Origin: Blastomyces gilchristii SLH14081
Taxonomy: Eukaryota; Ascomycota; Eurotiomycetes; Onygenales; Ajellomycetaceae
NCBI RefSeq assembly: GCF_000003855.2
Contig: NW_003101679.1
Span: 3,867,393 to 3,931,392, forward strand
Direction: 5' to 3'
Length of the DNA: 64,000 nt
Shown here: one piece after another, positions 22,683-35,405 of the stretch
Layout: each line of letters begins with the position of its first letter
Position numbering within the stretch: position 1 is the first letter of the stretch
The notes under the pieces: model-generated
The model's database searches: none
What the model saw: the letters and a program-made list of their open reading frames with translations, nothing else
Told to the model about the DNA's origin: nothing
Program-made: the position numbers and the translations under genes

Positions 22683-25275
22683 TCACAGATGCGGAACCCC
22701 GGCACTGGCCAACGCTAGATTGATAATACTCACGACCCCCTCGCCCAATATGAGCCCAGACGCGAGAATCACCACCGTCGACCCAGCGTCGGAATCATCC
22801 TCCCCACCACCCGTCCTAGAGCCAGCAACATGTTCATCATCGTCTTTAACGGCAGACGGTACCCCCGCCGTGTCATCATCGCCCTCGTCAAACGGCCCCG
22901 TGAACAAACGCGCACGACTATCACCAACAACCCCGCTCCTCAACGGCGACAAGGGCCACCACCACCGCCGCTGGCGCCGTTGCTGCTGCCGCTTCCTCCA
23001 CCTCCACCACCATGCAATAACGCCACCAATAGCCCTGGCCAGCGTGAACGACGGCACATTATACATACCCACGGCAACGGCAATGCCGCCTGGTATCCAC
23101 GCGCGCCACGGCGGGCTTCTTCCCCTTCCTTCCCCGGCTTTCCCCGGTGAAAACGCAGGCGAAGCACTCATAATCCTCAAAACCGTAATGACCGAAAACA
23201 CCACGCCTGCAATCGTGGCGGTCTGCCACGCCATCTCCGGCAGGCCCTGGCCCGTCACGAGCCGCGCGGTGAATATCCACACGTAGGCCGTGGGCACCTG
23301 GAACATGGGGCTGGGCACGTCGTAGACGGCGACGTATAATTTATAGACAGCGGCGGAGATCACGGCGCCGAAGAGGCTGCCGATTACTTGTCCGTAGAAC
23401 TGCGCTTTGGGGCTGGCACCGAGCAGGTGGCCTGTTTTCAGATCTTGCATCATGTCGCCGGCTTGCAGGGCGCCGGCTTCGGATACGGCGCCTGCGAGGA
23501 GGTTCGTAACGACTGCGGTGCGGCGCGTGTGGCTTGAGGCTGGCGTGGCGAAGGCGAAGATCAATTGGGTGAGTTTGCTGATGCCTGAAACGGGGTTCAG
23601 GTCCGTTTCGCCTAGGGCGCGCACGCCCATGACGGAGAGGAAGAGAGCGAGGAGGGTAGCAAGAGCTGAGAGGGCTGGAGTGATGAGGTTGCCGAAGCTG
23701 AGGTGCATGCATATGACATTGAGGACTAGGGTGAGAGGGAGGAGGATGAGGACTGTACGGGTGGAGATGAGCTCGGATGGAGGGGCGTCACCGTCGACGC
23801 TGTCCATTGCGTGCGGCGGGTGAATGGCGGTGTAACCTGTTCTACGAGAAGCGGGTTTGATAACATTGGCCCAGAAATCATTTCGGGTCATGTTATGTAG
23901 AAGAATTGGCCCGTGGGTGATCAACGGTCGGAGCACTAACCAGCCAAGGTTGATGATCGAGTCTGCAAGCATTATAGCAAGCGAAACCCATACAATCCAA
24001 GCTTTGCTGCCGTCTTCCCAGCTATCGACGGGTCCGGGAGCCCAGCCCCGATGTTTGGCAAGAGGGGATAGTATCCCCCATCCTAGAATCGCACCGACCA
24101 GCACATGTAGTGATGTGGAAGGGCCCATTATTATGCCTTGGCCGATGTATGCTGGAGAAGGATTGAGTGTCCACAGCCATTGAGTCGCAATCGGAAGACC
24201 AAAAATAGGGAGATCACGAAGCCGCGGGATAAAATATGAGACGAGGGTCTAGAAAAGTAAATCAGTAAACGTATTGAGGATTAAAAAATCGAATTGGAAG
24301 CCCTTTTACATATGTCGCAGAAACTCCAAACGCGTAGATCAACAATTTAATCTTCGCCTGCCAGTCTTTCCTTCTATCCCGCTCAGCAAGTTCTAGTCTT
24401 GAGATTGAATGCGAAGTGTCCTCCCGCTCATCGGGAGCTAGCAACGTCACGCGCTCTCGCTCATGCGCTGAGTTTGACCTTGACCTTCTCCTCCTCCTCT
24501 GCTCACTAGCAATGCCCACAGCCTTCCCCTTCTCCTCTGTCTGTCCACCGCCATGTAGCACTCTAATCATCAATGCTGTCGCCGTCCCACTCGGAAACTT
24601 CAGCTTCTCCCTCACAATAACCTCCTTCCGTAACGGCACCGCAAAAACAACCCCGAATAAACACACACCCAAACTCCAAACAACTAATTTCCCAAACGAA
24701 AGCTTCAATGGGCCCCCTTCACCCTGTCCATCATCGGCCCCTCGGTCTCCATCAGGCCCATCTCGCAGCAAGAACTCCATAGACGGTATGACGCCCACAA
24801 ATCCACAACCCAGTGGCATTGATCCGACGGCGCCCGCAACAGTTTGGATCAGAACGTTTTCTACTGGCGTAAATGGGAATGAAAGATGGCGAGAAAGGGC
24901 CTTGAAGGCCGCAAACCCTATTAGTGACGAGGGCATGGCCATGGTGCTGATCCAACCAGTCTGAAGGCCGAAGTACGTATTGGAGAAAGTGATGAGAGTG
25001 CCAATTACGAGGCCCATGAGGAGGGATCGGGTGGTAAAGCTCTGCGCGGAGGTTCTCGAAGCTCGCAATCTGTCCGCGCTGGAGTCACCGGGAAACCGGC
25101 TATCATGTTGGATGTCGCCGTGATGGTCACCATCTTCATGGTTGCTGTCTTGATCTGAATGCGTTTCCTCATTGTGGCTTGAAGACATTAACCCTGGGGA
25201 TTGGAACTGTCTCACAGGATAACTATGGCTTTCCAGGCCCTCGCGGTTGGATAATGAGGGACCTGTCCCACCCAT
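22683..25275 (-). CDS. OPT-family oligopeptide/metal-chelate transporter
   Basis: Two exons, 25275-24310 and 24248-22683, encode 843 residues. The 61-nt intron has an unusual GTAAAA donor, a CTGAT branch and a TTTCTAG acceptor. Without it the family block SYFIPRLRDLPIFG...LNPSPAYIGQGIIMGPST would be lost, and phase 0 closes. This is a polytopic membrane protein of the OPT superfamily, closer to the YSL-like/Ygl114w branch than to yeast Opt1. Landmarks: TYFGLQTGWISTMAMPSSL near 105-125 and WIPGGIAVAVGMYNVPSFTL near the C-terminus, where the arrangement NVPSFTLARAIGG is conserved. About 14-16 hydrophobic segments are visible. The N-terminal ~80 residues are Ser/Asp/His-rich and cytosolic-looking. 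Substrate (peptides or metal-chelates) cannot be told from sequence. Confidence 0.9.
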
Positions 25276-25792
25276 TTTCTAGTAGTTTCAAAAAATGATA
25301 ACCTGCGAGACCTTGGGCAATCAATCCCGGTGAGCAACACGGGGTAACCGGCAACCACAGCCTCAGGCTCGTGGAAGATATATATTATAAAATTCCAACA
25401 GATCGCCTAACCCCCATGATTAGAGAGCGGGGAGTTCGGCTGATGTTGATATACGAGGTTGCGATGACGAGCTTGCAGACCCGAGCCAGCAGATTACTAA
25501 TGAGCTCCAGATGACTAATGACGCAATTAATGCTCCGGGATGCAATACAGAGGGAATTAAAGATAGAAATATTATTATTTCCTTAAATAAAGTAATGAAG
25601 GCAGCTTTATTAATACACACAAGCCTTGAACAGCTGACCAGCATGCAGAAACAAGGAGTAGTTGTAAATCGGAAGGGATACAAACGCCTAGATGATAAAA
25701 GCCAAGCAAGCCCCTTGCGAATGCACCAATGAGCCGAAAAACCCGCAGCTAATCCCTGAAATGAATATCTCTAAATGATATAATTTAATCAA
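25276..25792. other. OPT upstream region and RAV1 3' region
   Basis: 517 bases between the OPT start and the RAV1 stop, both on the minus strand. It must hold the OPT promoter and the RAV1 terminator. Short open frames on both strands (for example 25511-25732 plus) have no domain, no homologous feel and no splice logic, so I call no gene. A/T-rich near 25780. Confidence 0.6.
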
Positions 25793-28700
25793 TTAAAATC
25801 CAAAGCTATCCAACAACGCATTTGAATCCGGTTCCTCAAAGGTCGTCCCCGCCTCATACCTTCCACCCTGAGCAGATAGGGAACCTTTCAACTCTTCCTG
25901 AAGCGTAGGCATATCAGCCACAACCAGACTGCTCCTTCTCCTCAGCAGCTTCCTTAGATCCGGCGCTTTAAATGATAGACGCGAAGATTGAGTCTTGCTA
26001 AGGGGCGCGGAAGGTTTAAGGAACTCCCATTCGCGCACAAGATTGAGACCTAGCAGGTCGCAGCCCATTCGGTCATACAACCGCGCGTTGCGCAGGACGA
26101 ATTCCCATTCGTCCCTTGCAGGGACTTTAGCGGCACCTTTCAGCGTCTGCGTAGTCTTATCGCGGAGTTGTTTGTAAAGGATGACCAGAGCTGGGTCGTG
26201 GGCCAGGTATGATTTTGCCTGGAGAGTGATTGCGCCTGGGCTAGTGGGAGACGATGGAGTGGATAGGATGAGGTTTCCGATTGGCGACTGTGCGATCAAG
26301 GTAGTTAGTTAACGGGTTTCCCCATGGCTCATGTTTGCTTTTTTCTTTGTGGAAACAATTGTCGAACTTACAATCAATGTCCGTACAGCCAAGTCTCGTC
26401 GATTGAGCAGCCAAAATGCCCATGTAGCCATCCATCGGTTGCCTTCGGAAGCAGCATCGACAAGAACCCTTTCCTCTAGAATCTCCTTAAGTACAGGTCC
26501 ATCGTCCCCCTCGTAGGCGCGTGTAATCGCAACAGCCAACTGCACATCCTGGAGTTGGTTCATGCACACATAAACGGCATCGCGCAAGTGGTCGGCTAGG
26601 AGAAAGAAGGCAGCAGCGTACTCTATCATTGCGTTTATCTAGCTGTTAGTAAACTACTTCCTGACATGTTCCTCGAAGATATGAAGTAGGGCTCGTACCA
26701 AATCTTCGTTTTCCGAGCAATGCGTAGGCATTTTTGAGTGCCGCCGTTCGCCACCTCGGTTCGCTAAAGTTATTGCTCAATAGTCGTTGGGTGGCAGACT
26801 GTTCACGATTCCAGCTTGCCATTCGCCAAAGCCCCTGTAGAACGCTCTTCTTCCTGAGTGCAAGATAATAAAGACTACAGTCGATGGGATTCTTTTCCTG
26901 GCTTTTGGTATATTCATTGCGGGCGATGACCTCGAGTTGAGCTCGCTAGAAGGGACAACAAAAGTTAGACTAAAGATGTCCCGTTATAAATAAAGTGAAG
27001 CTGAACGATTGATTACTCACTAGAGAATTTAAATCCGTAATCCACATGAAAATCCCACTCTCTTTCGCGTGTTCCCAAAGCATTTTCCCCTGATATTGCC
27101 TAGAGACGAGATCTGCGAGGATTTCATGGCTATCGCTGTGTAACGCCCATACAATCTCCCTCCAGGAAACAGTGGGTTGTTCAGGAAGCCCCTGGCTTCT
27201 CCGTAGCATGTGTTGACGGAAGAAAAGTAGGTACCGCGCAGCATTGTCGTCCATCGAGCGTCGATGCTTATCGACGGTTGCTACACACTCAATAATGTTC
27301 ACGAGGCGGAATTGTTCGGTGCTTGTTAGTTGAGGCAGTGCGACTCGCATTAGATTTTCATTTAGTGCGGTTCCCAGCGTCTCGTCCACAACAGAAGATT
27401 CACCACCAGTGGCGAAATCGGCATAAGGTGAGTGCATTTCTTTCCAGTGGACCTTTTTCAACGTCTATGTTGCCAACCGTTAGTTTATTCGTCCGCACAT
27501 ATACACAACTAGAAAGCCTGAGAAACTTACATCTGCATTTTGATATATATCTTCAAGCGGAATATCCAAGAACCCATCAATCTCATCACCTTCGGTATAA
27601 AACTTAAGCTTTTGATAGAGGCTTGTGAGAATTAAATGCACGAGATTTGATTTTCCGGAAAGTATGCACTGCGACAAGAATTGCGGATGAAATACTGGTA
27701 ATGTGCCATTCAACCGACTGACAACGTCAAAGAGATCCACATATATCTGTCGCGCTGGAAGGCGAACATTGGTGATCAATTGGTTACTAAGTTCAATATG
27801 CTTGTCGTAGACGAACAGTTGATTGCCAGAGCCAACAACAAGATTGCCGTTGCCGAGCCAGCAAGAGTCACCAACCGGATGGGGTGTTAGATCCTGGATC
27901 CGAATTTCCCGAATCTGCGTCCAGGATGGTCCAGCATCAAGGTAGTCATATCGCAGCTGGGACATGAGAATGACTTTGTGGGGAAATCCAACAGACAGTA
28001 TAGATTGAATATGCGGTGTTGACGTCCAGTCCAAGTCCTTGATAATATCCTGTTGTGAAAAGTTCTCTTCGAACTCCAGCTGAGCTCCGTAGGTATCCCA
28101 TATTGTGAGACGTGTCCGATCTTGGTCAACGATAGCCGCCTTGCGCATTGAGGCACCGCTGGCGAGCGATGGATTGCATATCCCTGTTTCAACCGTAGAA
28201 GTTAACAGCCAGTCAATTTTCTCATTCTGTTTATCGACCTTGGCTGTCCACGTCCTAACTCTCCCGCTATATGTGTAAGACAGAGCTATGTCGGTTGCGA
28301 ACAGATCAAGGAAACCGGAAATCATCATCGAAGAACCGGCCGGATCAATGGGTAAAATATATGCGATATCTTCATCCACGCCTAGGTTAAATGTACAAAA
28401 TTGGCGCATTTTAGGATGATAGAATCCATTCGCCCCATTCGCAACGACATGCTCCTCGGGAAGGTCAATTTCCCAGGCGACTCCAGTCATATCAGCAGCA
28501 ATAGCTACCACGTATACAGTTGAAGAATTCGCCTCAGAAGTCGGTAGGAGCAAAACACAAAGGGGTTTTGACGATAACCCGAAATCACATGTTGCTAGCC
28601 TTTCCGCGTAGAATGAGCGAGTATCCCAAAGAGAAATACTATCATGATGTAGATTAACCAGGAATTTCCCCTCTCCAATCAGACAGGTACGATGAATATG

Positions 28701-30299
28701 GAGATCGGAATAGAGAGAGCTCTGCCGAACAAGAACAGGGCCAGAACTACTAGCTCTCTGTCGCCATATCATAGCCTTGTTGTCGTCGGTACGCGAAACT
28801 AGAATTTTCCCGCTCGCATTACGTACGATCTTCTTGATGGATCCCGTATGTCCAGACCAGACAGCTCTTGAAGTCAACCGCTTCTTTCGCGGAGATGGGT
28901 CAAATAAAGCTTCCACTTTGGAGTCCAACCACTCGATTCGCCCGTCAAAGTAATGGACTAAAATCGTAAACGAGTCTTCCGATAATCCACCAGCAAAACC
29001 GTAAAATTGAGCATAGTCGTCGCCCGGTTTAATACCGGAAGCAAATGAAAGATGCAGCCCTTCAACATGCGTTATATTGAACACACTTGTCGGTGACCGG
29101 ACTTTGCATCCGACATTCTCAAGACCCCAAGCAGACATGTGTCCCCTGCCATCCATGACAATACACACTTCCGGACTCTTAGTTGCCACTTCAACAAGAT
29201 GTTCGAGAGCTCGATTATCCCGCTCCTGTGCAGCCCCTAACTGTACGGCATGTTCTGTAGCGACGGAAAAATCCCGCCCGTCAATTATGAACCCATACCT
29301 TCTTTTCGCAAACTCACTATTATTAGGTTGCCTCGGCTGAATTGCAGTGTCCATATCGATCTCCGCCCAAAGCTGAAGTGCTGACTTGGAGCCCGTCCGA
29401 TCCATGCCCGCCCAAACCCGTATCTTATTATCGGCGCATATCGTATAAAGAATATTGTCCATCGTCTGTTCCGGATGGTATGGCCGCCGCCAATGCATGC
29501 TTGTCACAGTGTCCGGGTGAGGAAGGTAAGAAACCTCGAACCGAACCTCGTCCGTGCTGAAGGTGAGCCGCTTCCATACCTTTACCAGACGATCGTATTG
29601 GCCAGTCGAGGCAATCAAGCTAGCGTCGTGGGAAAATTGCGCAAACTTCACTGGGTTGGCGACGCTTTTCATCCAAATGATTTGCGGTTTATCTGTGAGT
29701 AGCCATAGAGCTAGGCGCGAGTTACCGGCTAGGAGCTCGCCCGCAGCGCCCCATGACAGCACATTTATCCGCTCATCGTCGTCCGGGGCGCGAAGCTTGT
29801 GACATAGACTCCACTAGCAATAGCACGTCAGTTAGCAATTGCCCGACCATTGTAAACCACAGCTCCTTCATATACCATTATCCAAAGTCCAAAACGAAAT
29901 GGGAATATCGAGAGTATCTGCTAACCTTCCAAATATTATCGCCAACACAGCAGGGGTTAAAGACAGAAATATCTGAGCCCCCAGCAACGGCGATTCTCCC
30001 CGAAGCTTCATCAATCAAGACAGCTTCGAGAGGTCCCGTGTCATCGAGATAAATGGTTTGTAAAAGTTTGTGCGCTCCGCTGAGGATAACCAGCGCTTGG
30101 CCGGAGATGTAGCACTAGACAACGCGGGCGCAAACAAAAACGATGTCAGCGAATTCTGTGCCGCGTTGATATACTCTTCACGAGTGAATTCCAGTTACTC
30201 AAAAAGTGTTATACTTACAACAATCCGGATATTTTTCCACAGCGCGGTGCTCAGAGCCTGTAGTTTCGCCGGGGGTCGCCCGGGTAGTAGAGCTCGCAT
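25793..30299 (-). CDS. RAV1: RAVE complex subunit Rav1 (V-ATPase assembly regulator)
   Basis: Seven exons: 30299-30219, 30114-29926, 29813-27531, 27464-27021, 26945-26699, 26622-26372, 26287-25793; 1329 residues against 1357 in yeast Rav1. The start MRALLPGRPPAKLQ is in the first small exon, which is needed to begin the N-terminal propeller. Rav1 is the large scaffold of RAVE, which binds V1 and reassembles the vacuolar/endosomal H+-ATPase with Skp1 and Rav2. WD-type repeats fill the first ~600 residues (ASTGQYDRLVKVWKRL, YTICADNKIRVWAG). The Rav1p_C region follows (for example ALYYLALRKKSVLQGLWR-like text and FEYAAAFFLLADHLRDAV). All intron phases close; introns are 66-112 nt and have GTAAGT, GTGAGT, GTACGA or GTTAGC donors. 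Related to animal DmX/rabconnectin-3. Confidence 0.93.
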
Positions 30300-30997
30300 C
30301 GGAACGCTCGAAGACGCCAGTGTGACTGTCGCGGTCCGTTATACCATCCTCGACGAAAGTGGGTTTATCCAGAGACCGCATATACCTCGAAGATACGTTA
30401 TAAATTGTCGGTAGCTTGTGTTAAAGGTAGCTGCTAGCTGACTTGTCGTGAGATGCAATGATGCGAATGTCTTGAGGTGCACGAGAGTTGTGTGTAGTCA
30501 GCACAGCACGACCCACGACGTCACCGAGTCGAAAATCATTCCAACGCCAAATGTGATGAGGGCGGAAATCGCCGCTAAATATGATGTTTCTGCGGACATC
30601 CAATGAATGAAACATTTACACACATTTTTGAAGGCATTTCTACGTTTGAGGTCCACTTAGCTAAATGTATCTCATTCTTCCTTGCATGTGTGTTTATATA
30701 GGCTAGTTGTGCGCTCATGAGACACCTCCAGAGGTCGCTAAATCAACTAAATAATCCACCCGTTCACCTGAGCAATCATGTGTGAAGTCTGATGACAATG
30801 AACACTACTCCGCGGTATCAAAGGAAAAATAAATCAAACCCTCACCCAAAGTATAGGCGGTATTTATACAAACCCAAGGTATCCTGACAAGTATCCAAAG
30901 CGCGCTCGTCTCATATCAATCCAACCAAATTCAGTTATACAGACAGGAAAAGAACGTTAACCATACTCCCAATCCCAAGCGTATAGAAGAAAGAAAA
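30300..30997. other. RAV1 upstream region and SFI1 3' region
   Basis: About 700 bases between two minus-strand genes: RAV1 promoter/5' leader next to 30300 and SFI1 3' untranslated sequence next to 30997. A minus-strand frame at 30421-30615 (64 codons) lies in the RAV1 leader but is not in a frame that joins the gene and has no domain. I treat it as chance or an upstream ORF at most. Confidence 0.55.
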
Positions 30998-33900
30998 TCA
31001 GCTGGGTCTGTTCATAGATCTTCGCTTGGTCGGAGACTCAGGTTCATCGCCGACATCACCATCATCATCGCCATCGCCATCGCCATCGCCGGCGTCATCA
31101 TCATCATTATCATCATCATCAACATCAGCAAACCGTACAATAGCACCCAGTGAGCTCCGTCGAGTATGAACAGTACTGCTCCCTCTGTTCTGCGAAAGCT
31201 GTCGCGGTTCAGTTCGCACCTGTTGCTGCGCCCTTAAACGGGCCGCGAATGGCGTTCTTATGGGCGTAGCTGGGGTGGTAGAGACCTGCGCGAGTGCCCT
31301 AGCCCGGGCGGCTCGCTTCGATGGGCTATTCAGGTAACCAGGTGTGGGTAATGGGGTTTGTGCTGTAAAGGCTGGAAGCGGGCCCAGTTCGCTCAGGGTC
31401 AGGGTTGAATCCACTAAAGGCCACGCTTCATTTGTCCGGTGCGGTGTTGGGGTGACATTGGTGTAATCATAATCGATACCTCCTGCTCCAGGTGTATGGT
31501 ATCCGGGTAACTCTCCGCCTCTCTCATCCAACAATCGTGTCACCTTCCCGTACCAATGCTTGAACATATTTCTGAGATGCTTGCGGAGGTTTCGCTCATG
31601 CAGAGCATCAGCAGTCTCCAAGCTGGCTTTCATTTGAAAAATACGCAGAGAGAGTTTGCGGAGTTGGGTTGCGCCTAATGCAGAGACGTGTATTTCTTGG
31701 AATTGGATAGCCTTATCATTCTGAGCGCGAATTTTAGTAAGTAGCCCAACCATCCGCGTAAGGTAGCTATAGGCTAGTTGTCGACTATAATATATCTCCG
31801 AATCACGCACGTTCGCTCGCCGTCGCGCAGTTGCCGCACGCCACTTATCAAACAGCCCAATCCCTAGTTTGAATAACCGGTTCCGATCCATGTCATCAGC
31901 CTGGCGTTCCAAGTTTGAATTAGCAACTGCTTTGGATCGCAAGGCTGAAAGCGCCGTGCCAGCTAGGTTCATTTTGATCTTTCGCCTGACTGCCGCGTAG
32001 GCATCTTGACGTCGCTTTTTCGACGAATCTGCTGTGGCAGTGCGCCATTGCTTAAGACACCCCGTCATGAGAAGATAGAAACGAGCATCCTCCGCCCAGG
32101 ACTCCAATTCAGAAACGTGACGCATCTTCCTCCTCCATATGTCGAGAGTTTCCTGTTCAATTCTGGGAGCGTAAAACGCAAAGGCGACATGATCGCGCCG
32201 TCTTTGAGTGGCAAGCTTCTCTCGCCAATCATACATTTTTGACCGCAGTAACTCTCTTGAACGATGGGCGCGGAAATCTTCTTCCTGGCGCAGAAGCCGT
32301 GTATATATCCCCCGTGAATTGAAGGTTAATCTCGCCAGCATCTCGCGTTTTAGGCGTTGTTCGTGAATTCTACTCATCAGACGGAACCGCGCAATCAGCA
32401 CCCATTTATACAACGCCTGCAGAACGATACGCTCGTCTATGCGGGAGGAAAGCGCCAGGCAGCGCAGATCATCGTTCCATGTTGTCCATGCATTGCGCAT
32501 AACACGGAGACGGTCAACTTCTCGTGCATGTCTCGACATGCGTGCTTGTAACGCCCATGTCTTGAGTGAGGAACGGAGTATTCTCGAGTTGACGGAAGCT
32601 GAGACCTTGATAGCGACGGGCTCTAGGTGAGTTCGAATGCGCCATTCTGAAAAACATTTCCCAGCGAGTTCGACCTTCCACTGGCTATCGGCCTGCAGTT
32701 GAGCCGAAACAATGGAACGCGTCTTCTGAGACCATTTCTTGAAAACTGCCTTAAGCCAAGTCTGCTTGGCATCCATGTCTATCTCCTGGTCACGCTCCCT
32801 TTGGGTTCGTAATGCCCGGAGCCATGATAGTAGTGATTTATGCTTCAAGCGATAATCCCTCCATTGAGGGGCACGCCGATCGCAGAATGTCCAGAACCAT
32901 TTCCAATACGCAGACCTCGCAAGATTTTCATGATAAACACTAACAGCCTTGGTATCGTCGTTCCGGAACCGCTGAACCTTAGTCTTCCACGCTTTGAACG
33001 GCTTCATCAACGCAAGTCGTTGGGCTTTCATCTCGTTTACCGCGGTTATCTCCCTCCAGGCACTAAAGTACTTTATGCAGAGGATATGCCGTCTGGCAGC
33101 AGAAGTTTTCTCTACCTCATCCGAAGTAACTTGAGCCCAATGAGTGAATGCTTTCGTCATTAAATACAAATCCCGAGCTCGTGCAGCACGCTTCTCAAGA
33201 TGTTTAAAGAATCGTACCGTCTGGGCTTCTTGGCGTTTCTGTCGCAATGTTGTTCGCCAAATGTCGAACGCCTGGCGCTGGAGGGTGGATGCATCATGCT
33301 TGGAAGCTATTTTTTGCATATTGTTAAAGTTTTGCTGTTTTCGTTTTGCGCGTTCTGACCATTCAGTAAATATTCGTCGAACAGCACCGCGCTGTCGGTA
33401 CATGTTGAATGTGGACGCATCACGGAGAAGGTGGGATAGAGAAGGCTGGTATATTAGCTCTGGTGGTACTTGAACTCCGGGTATAATATCGTCATGTTCA
33501 AGAGGCTCATCATCGGATCCGTCGCTGCTATCAAGCGATAGACGATTTGGTTTGATGTGGTTCGTAACTTTGTTTTCATTTACACCAATGTTCAAACGTG
33601 GCGCATTTAGATTTCCATGAGATTGCCCGGGTTGGGCAATAATTGCACGAGCATGAGATTGACGACGAGTAGTATTCACCGTAGCTCTATTGTCTGTCAT
33701 CCTGCTTCCCGTTTCCAAATTCGCGGGTGCAGGTGTGTGGCTAACGGGATCCTCACCGCTGCTGGGGGACGGAGATAATATTCTCGTCCCGAGTTCCAGC
33801 CTCGACACCGAAGATCTAGAGCTAGGTCGATAGATGCTCCTTTGTGTAGTTTCATTGGCAGCATCGTAGATTGAATTGAACGAGGCTCGCCTTGTGCGCT

Positions 33901-34406
33901 GTCCTCTAAGAGTTGGGTACCGATTCGGTTGCCATTGCTCAGCATGCTCTTCCTCGGCCTGCGCATCGTTGGTTTCTGGATCCGCAGTGGTGACTTCGTC
34001 AGCTCTAACCCCCTCTCTTGCCTCGTCGTCATACTCGAGCTTAATGCCCATTCGCAACAAAAGCATCTCGAATTTTTCAGAGAGCGTATCGCCCGGCACC
34101 GACTTGCCTCCAAGCTGGAATAGAAAGCGCAGGTACGTCCGATCCGTTTCCGCCACGATGCCATTTTCTGACAACACGGAGTCATACGCGGTGAATATAG
34201 CGCGAAACCGGTGTCGGTGGACGTCGGGCTGCTGCTCCGCGCGGGAGATGATCTGGAGGAGGATGTTGACATCTTCATAAACATCAAGTCAGTGACATAA
34301 CTCCTATGAAATGGCCCTTGTGAAACGAGGCTGAAGGACACTAACCTTGATCTGAAAGAGATAATTGCTCGTCCAGTACGACTTGGTGGTCGCGAGGTGG
34401 ATGCAT
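30998..34406 (-). CDS. SFI1: Sfi1-like centrin-binding spindle pole/centrosome protein
   Basis: Two exons, 34406-34346 and 34272-30998, encode 1111 residues. The 73-nt intron (GTTAGT...CTGAC...AAG) is phase 1 and joins MHPPRDHQ...LSLSDQ to DVNILLQIISRAEQQP, a conserved N-terminal block in fungal Sfi1 proteins. Residues ~260-850 are a long helix of irregular repeats with the A-x7-L-x2-W style core (AFDIWRTTLRQK, ALYKWVLIARF, LFDKWRAATARR), each a binding site for the centrin Cdc31. In yeast Sfi1 builds the half-bridge and licenses spindle pole body duplication. The C-terminus has Ser/Thr-Pro sites and an acidic run encoded by GAT-type triplet repeats (31053-31125), followed by SPTKRRS. Divergent with the NDUFAF8-like gene. 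Confidence 0.9.
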
Positions 34407-34825
34407 CGAGCGTTTCGCGACCTATGGTGCGTTGTTTGATACATAGAGGCGATGCAAACAACTTATCGTATTGCAAGAGCTCGAACACTTCGGTGGGAAG
34501 ACGCAATGAACACCCGCATGCATGATTCTATCCAGTACATCGAATTCCCATGAGCTGGGTCTGGTTGCGGGGAGACATCAATTATTATTATTATTATTAT
34601 GTAGTGGACGGGACGGTCAGTTCTCCGCTGCGGCGAAGCCTTTATTTTGGCGCTTGTTCTCCCGCCAACGCGCCAGGATGGTGGTCGCAAGCTTATGTAA
34701 TCTCAGGACCTGCCGATTCTTTCTTTAGCGGAAGAGAGCCACGAGGCCTGATAACTCGCAGGATTCCTCCAGGCCGAGTGCGGACATATAATAGCTATCG
34801 GGAATCCATCACAGTCACTCCGAAT
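34407..34825. promoter_or_regulatory. Shared upstream region of SFI1 and the NDUFAF8-like gene
   Basis: 419 bases separate two divergent starts. It contains an (ATT)n microsatellite at about 34580-34600. Open frames through the microsatellite on both strands read as Tyr or Ile runs and are artefacts. No specific factor site is clear. Confidence 0.55.
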
Positions 34826-35128
34826 ATGACCGGGAGAATAAGGCCAATTGAGAAGTTCGCGAAAGCCACAGCCCAATGCTCTGCGCAGGTTCGTACATCG
34901 ACCTGTCCCGAAAAGGTTACCACTGACTGATTCTGTTACTGCAGGCGACAGCATACGGCAAATGCGTTTTCGCTGATTATAATGCGGTCCGGAAGGATAT
35001 GTGCGCCAAGGAGTTTATGAAACTGAAGGACTGTTATCTGGTACAATCCACATTCTTGTTGGGCTCCCTGGCGAAGTGGAAGCTAACTAACTGGTTGAAC
35101 AACACAGGCAGCGGCAAAGAAACTATGA
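34826..35128 (+). CDS. NDUFAF8-like complex I assembly factor (twin-Cys)
   Basis: Three tiny exons, 34826-34888, 34945-35040 and 35108-35128, give a 59-residue protein. Introns are 56 and 67 nt; both are phase 0 with GTTCGT...CAG and GTACAA...CAG. The protein starts MTGRIRPIEKFAKATAQC and continues with ATAYGKCVFADYN and DMCAKEFMKLKDCYL before ending AAAKKL. The four Cys and the AxxYGxC...CxxEFxxLxxC pattern match the NDUFAF8 family, small mitochondrial proteins that pair with NDUFAF5 to modify and assemble respiratory complex I. Cys spacing is compatible with oxidative import via Mia40. The start Met at 34826 is chosen because the family begins just before RIRPIEK; upstream in-frame sequence is low complexity. 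It is easily missed by gene callers because no exon exceeds 32 codons. Confidence 0.8.
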
Positions 35129-35405
35129 GAAACCTCCACTAGAATGGCTATCACATCATTAATGTGAAAAGAACTCGCAAGATATGTGCATCATATGATC
35201 TCCCGGTTTACATGTACTATACAATATTGAAATCAATTATATATAGAAGAAAAGTAAAATTTCATCCGATTCATAATATCTAAAGAAACCAACTACCCTT
35301 TCAACATCCCTAAAAACGACCAACCACAGGACCGAGTTTCTATCATGAAAACCCCTCGTCTTTTTAGCTATATTGTCTTGGTCTTCTTTGGGGAAACAAT
35401 TCTAA

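Noticed and set aside
22450..23286. 278-codon open frame on the plus strand
   Set aside because: Starts in low-complexity 3' sequence and runs antisense to the OPT transporter; no domain.
25420..25732. Short open frames on both strands between OPT and RAV1
   Set aside because: No domain, no splice partner and they overlap the OPT promoter.
30421..30615. N-terminal RAV1 exon
   Set aside because: The true first exon (MRALLPGRPP..., 30299-30219) has correct splice sites and family similarity; this frame does not join it.
33697..34506. 269-codon minus-strand frame as an alternative SFI1 start
   Set aside because: Wrong frame relative to the conserved LSDQDVNILLQ block; the spliced start at 34406 closes the phase and matches the family.
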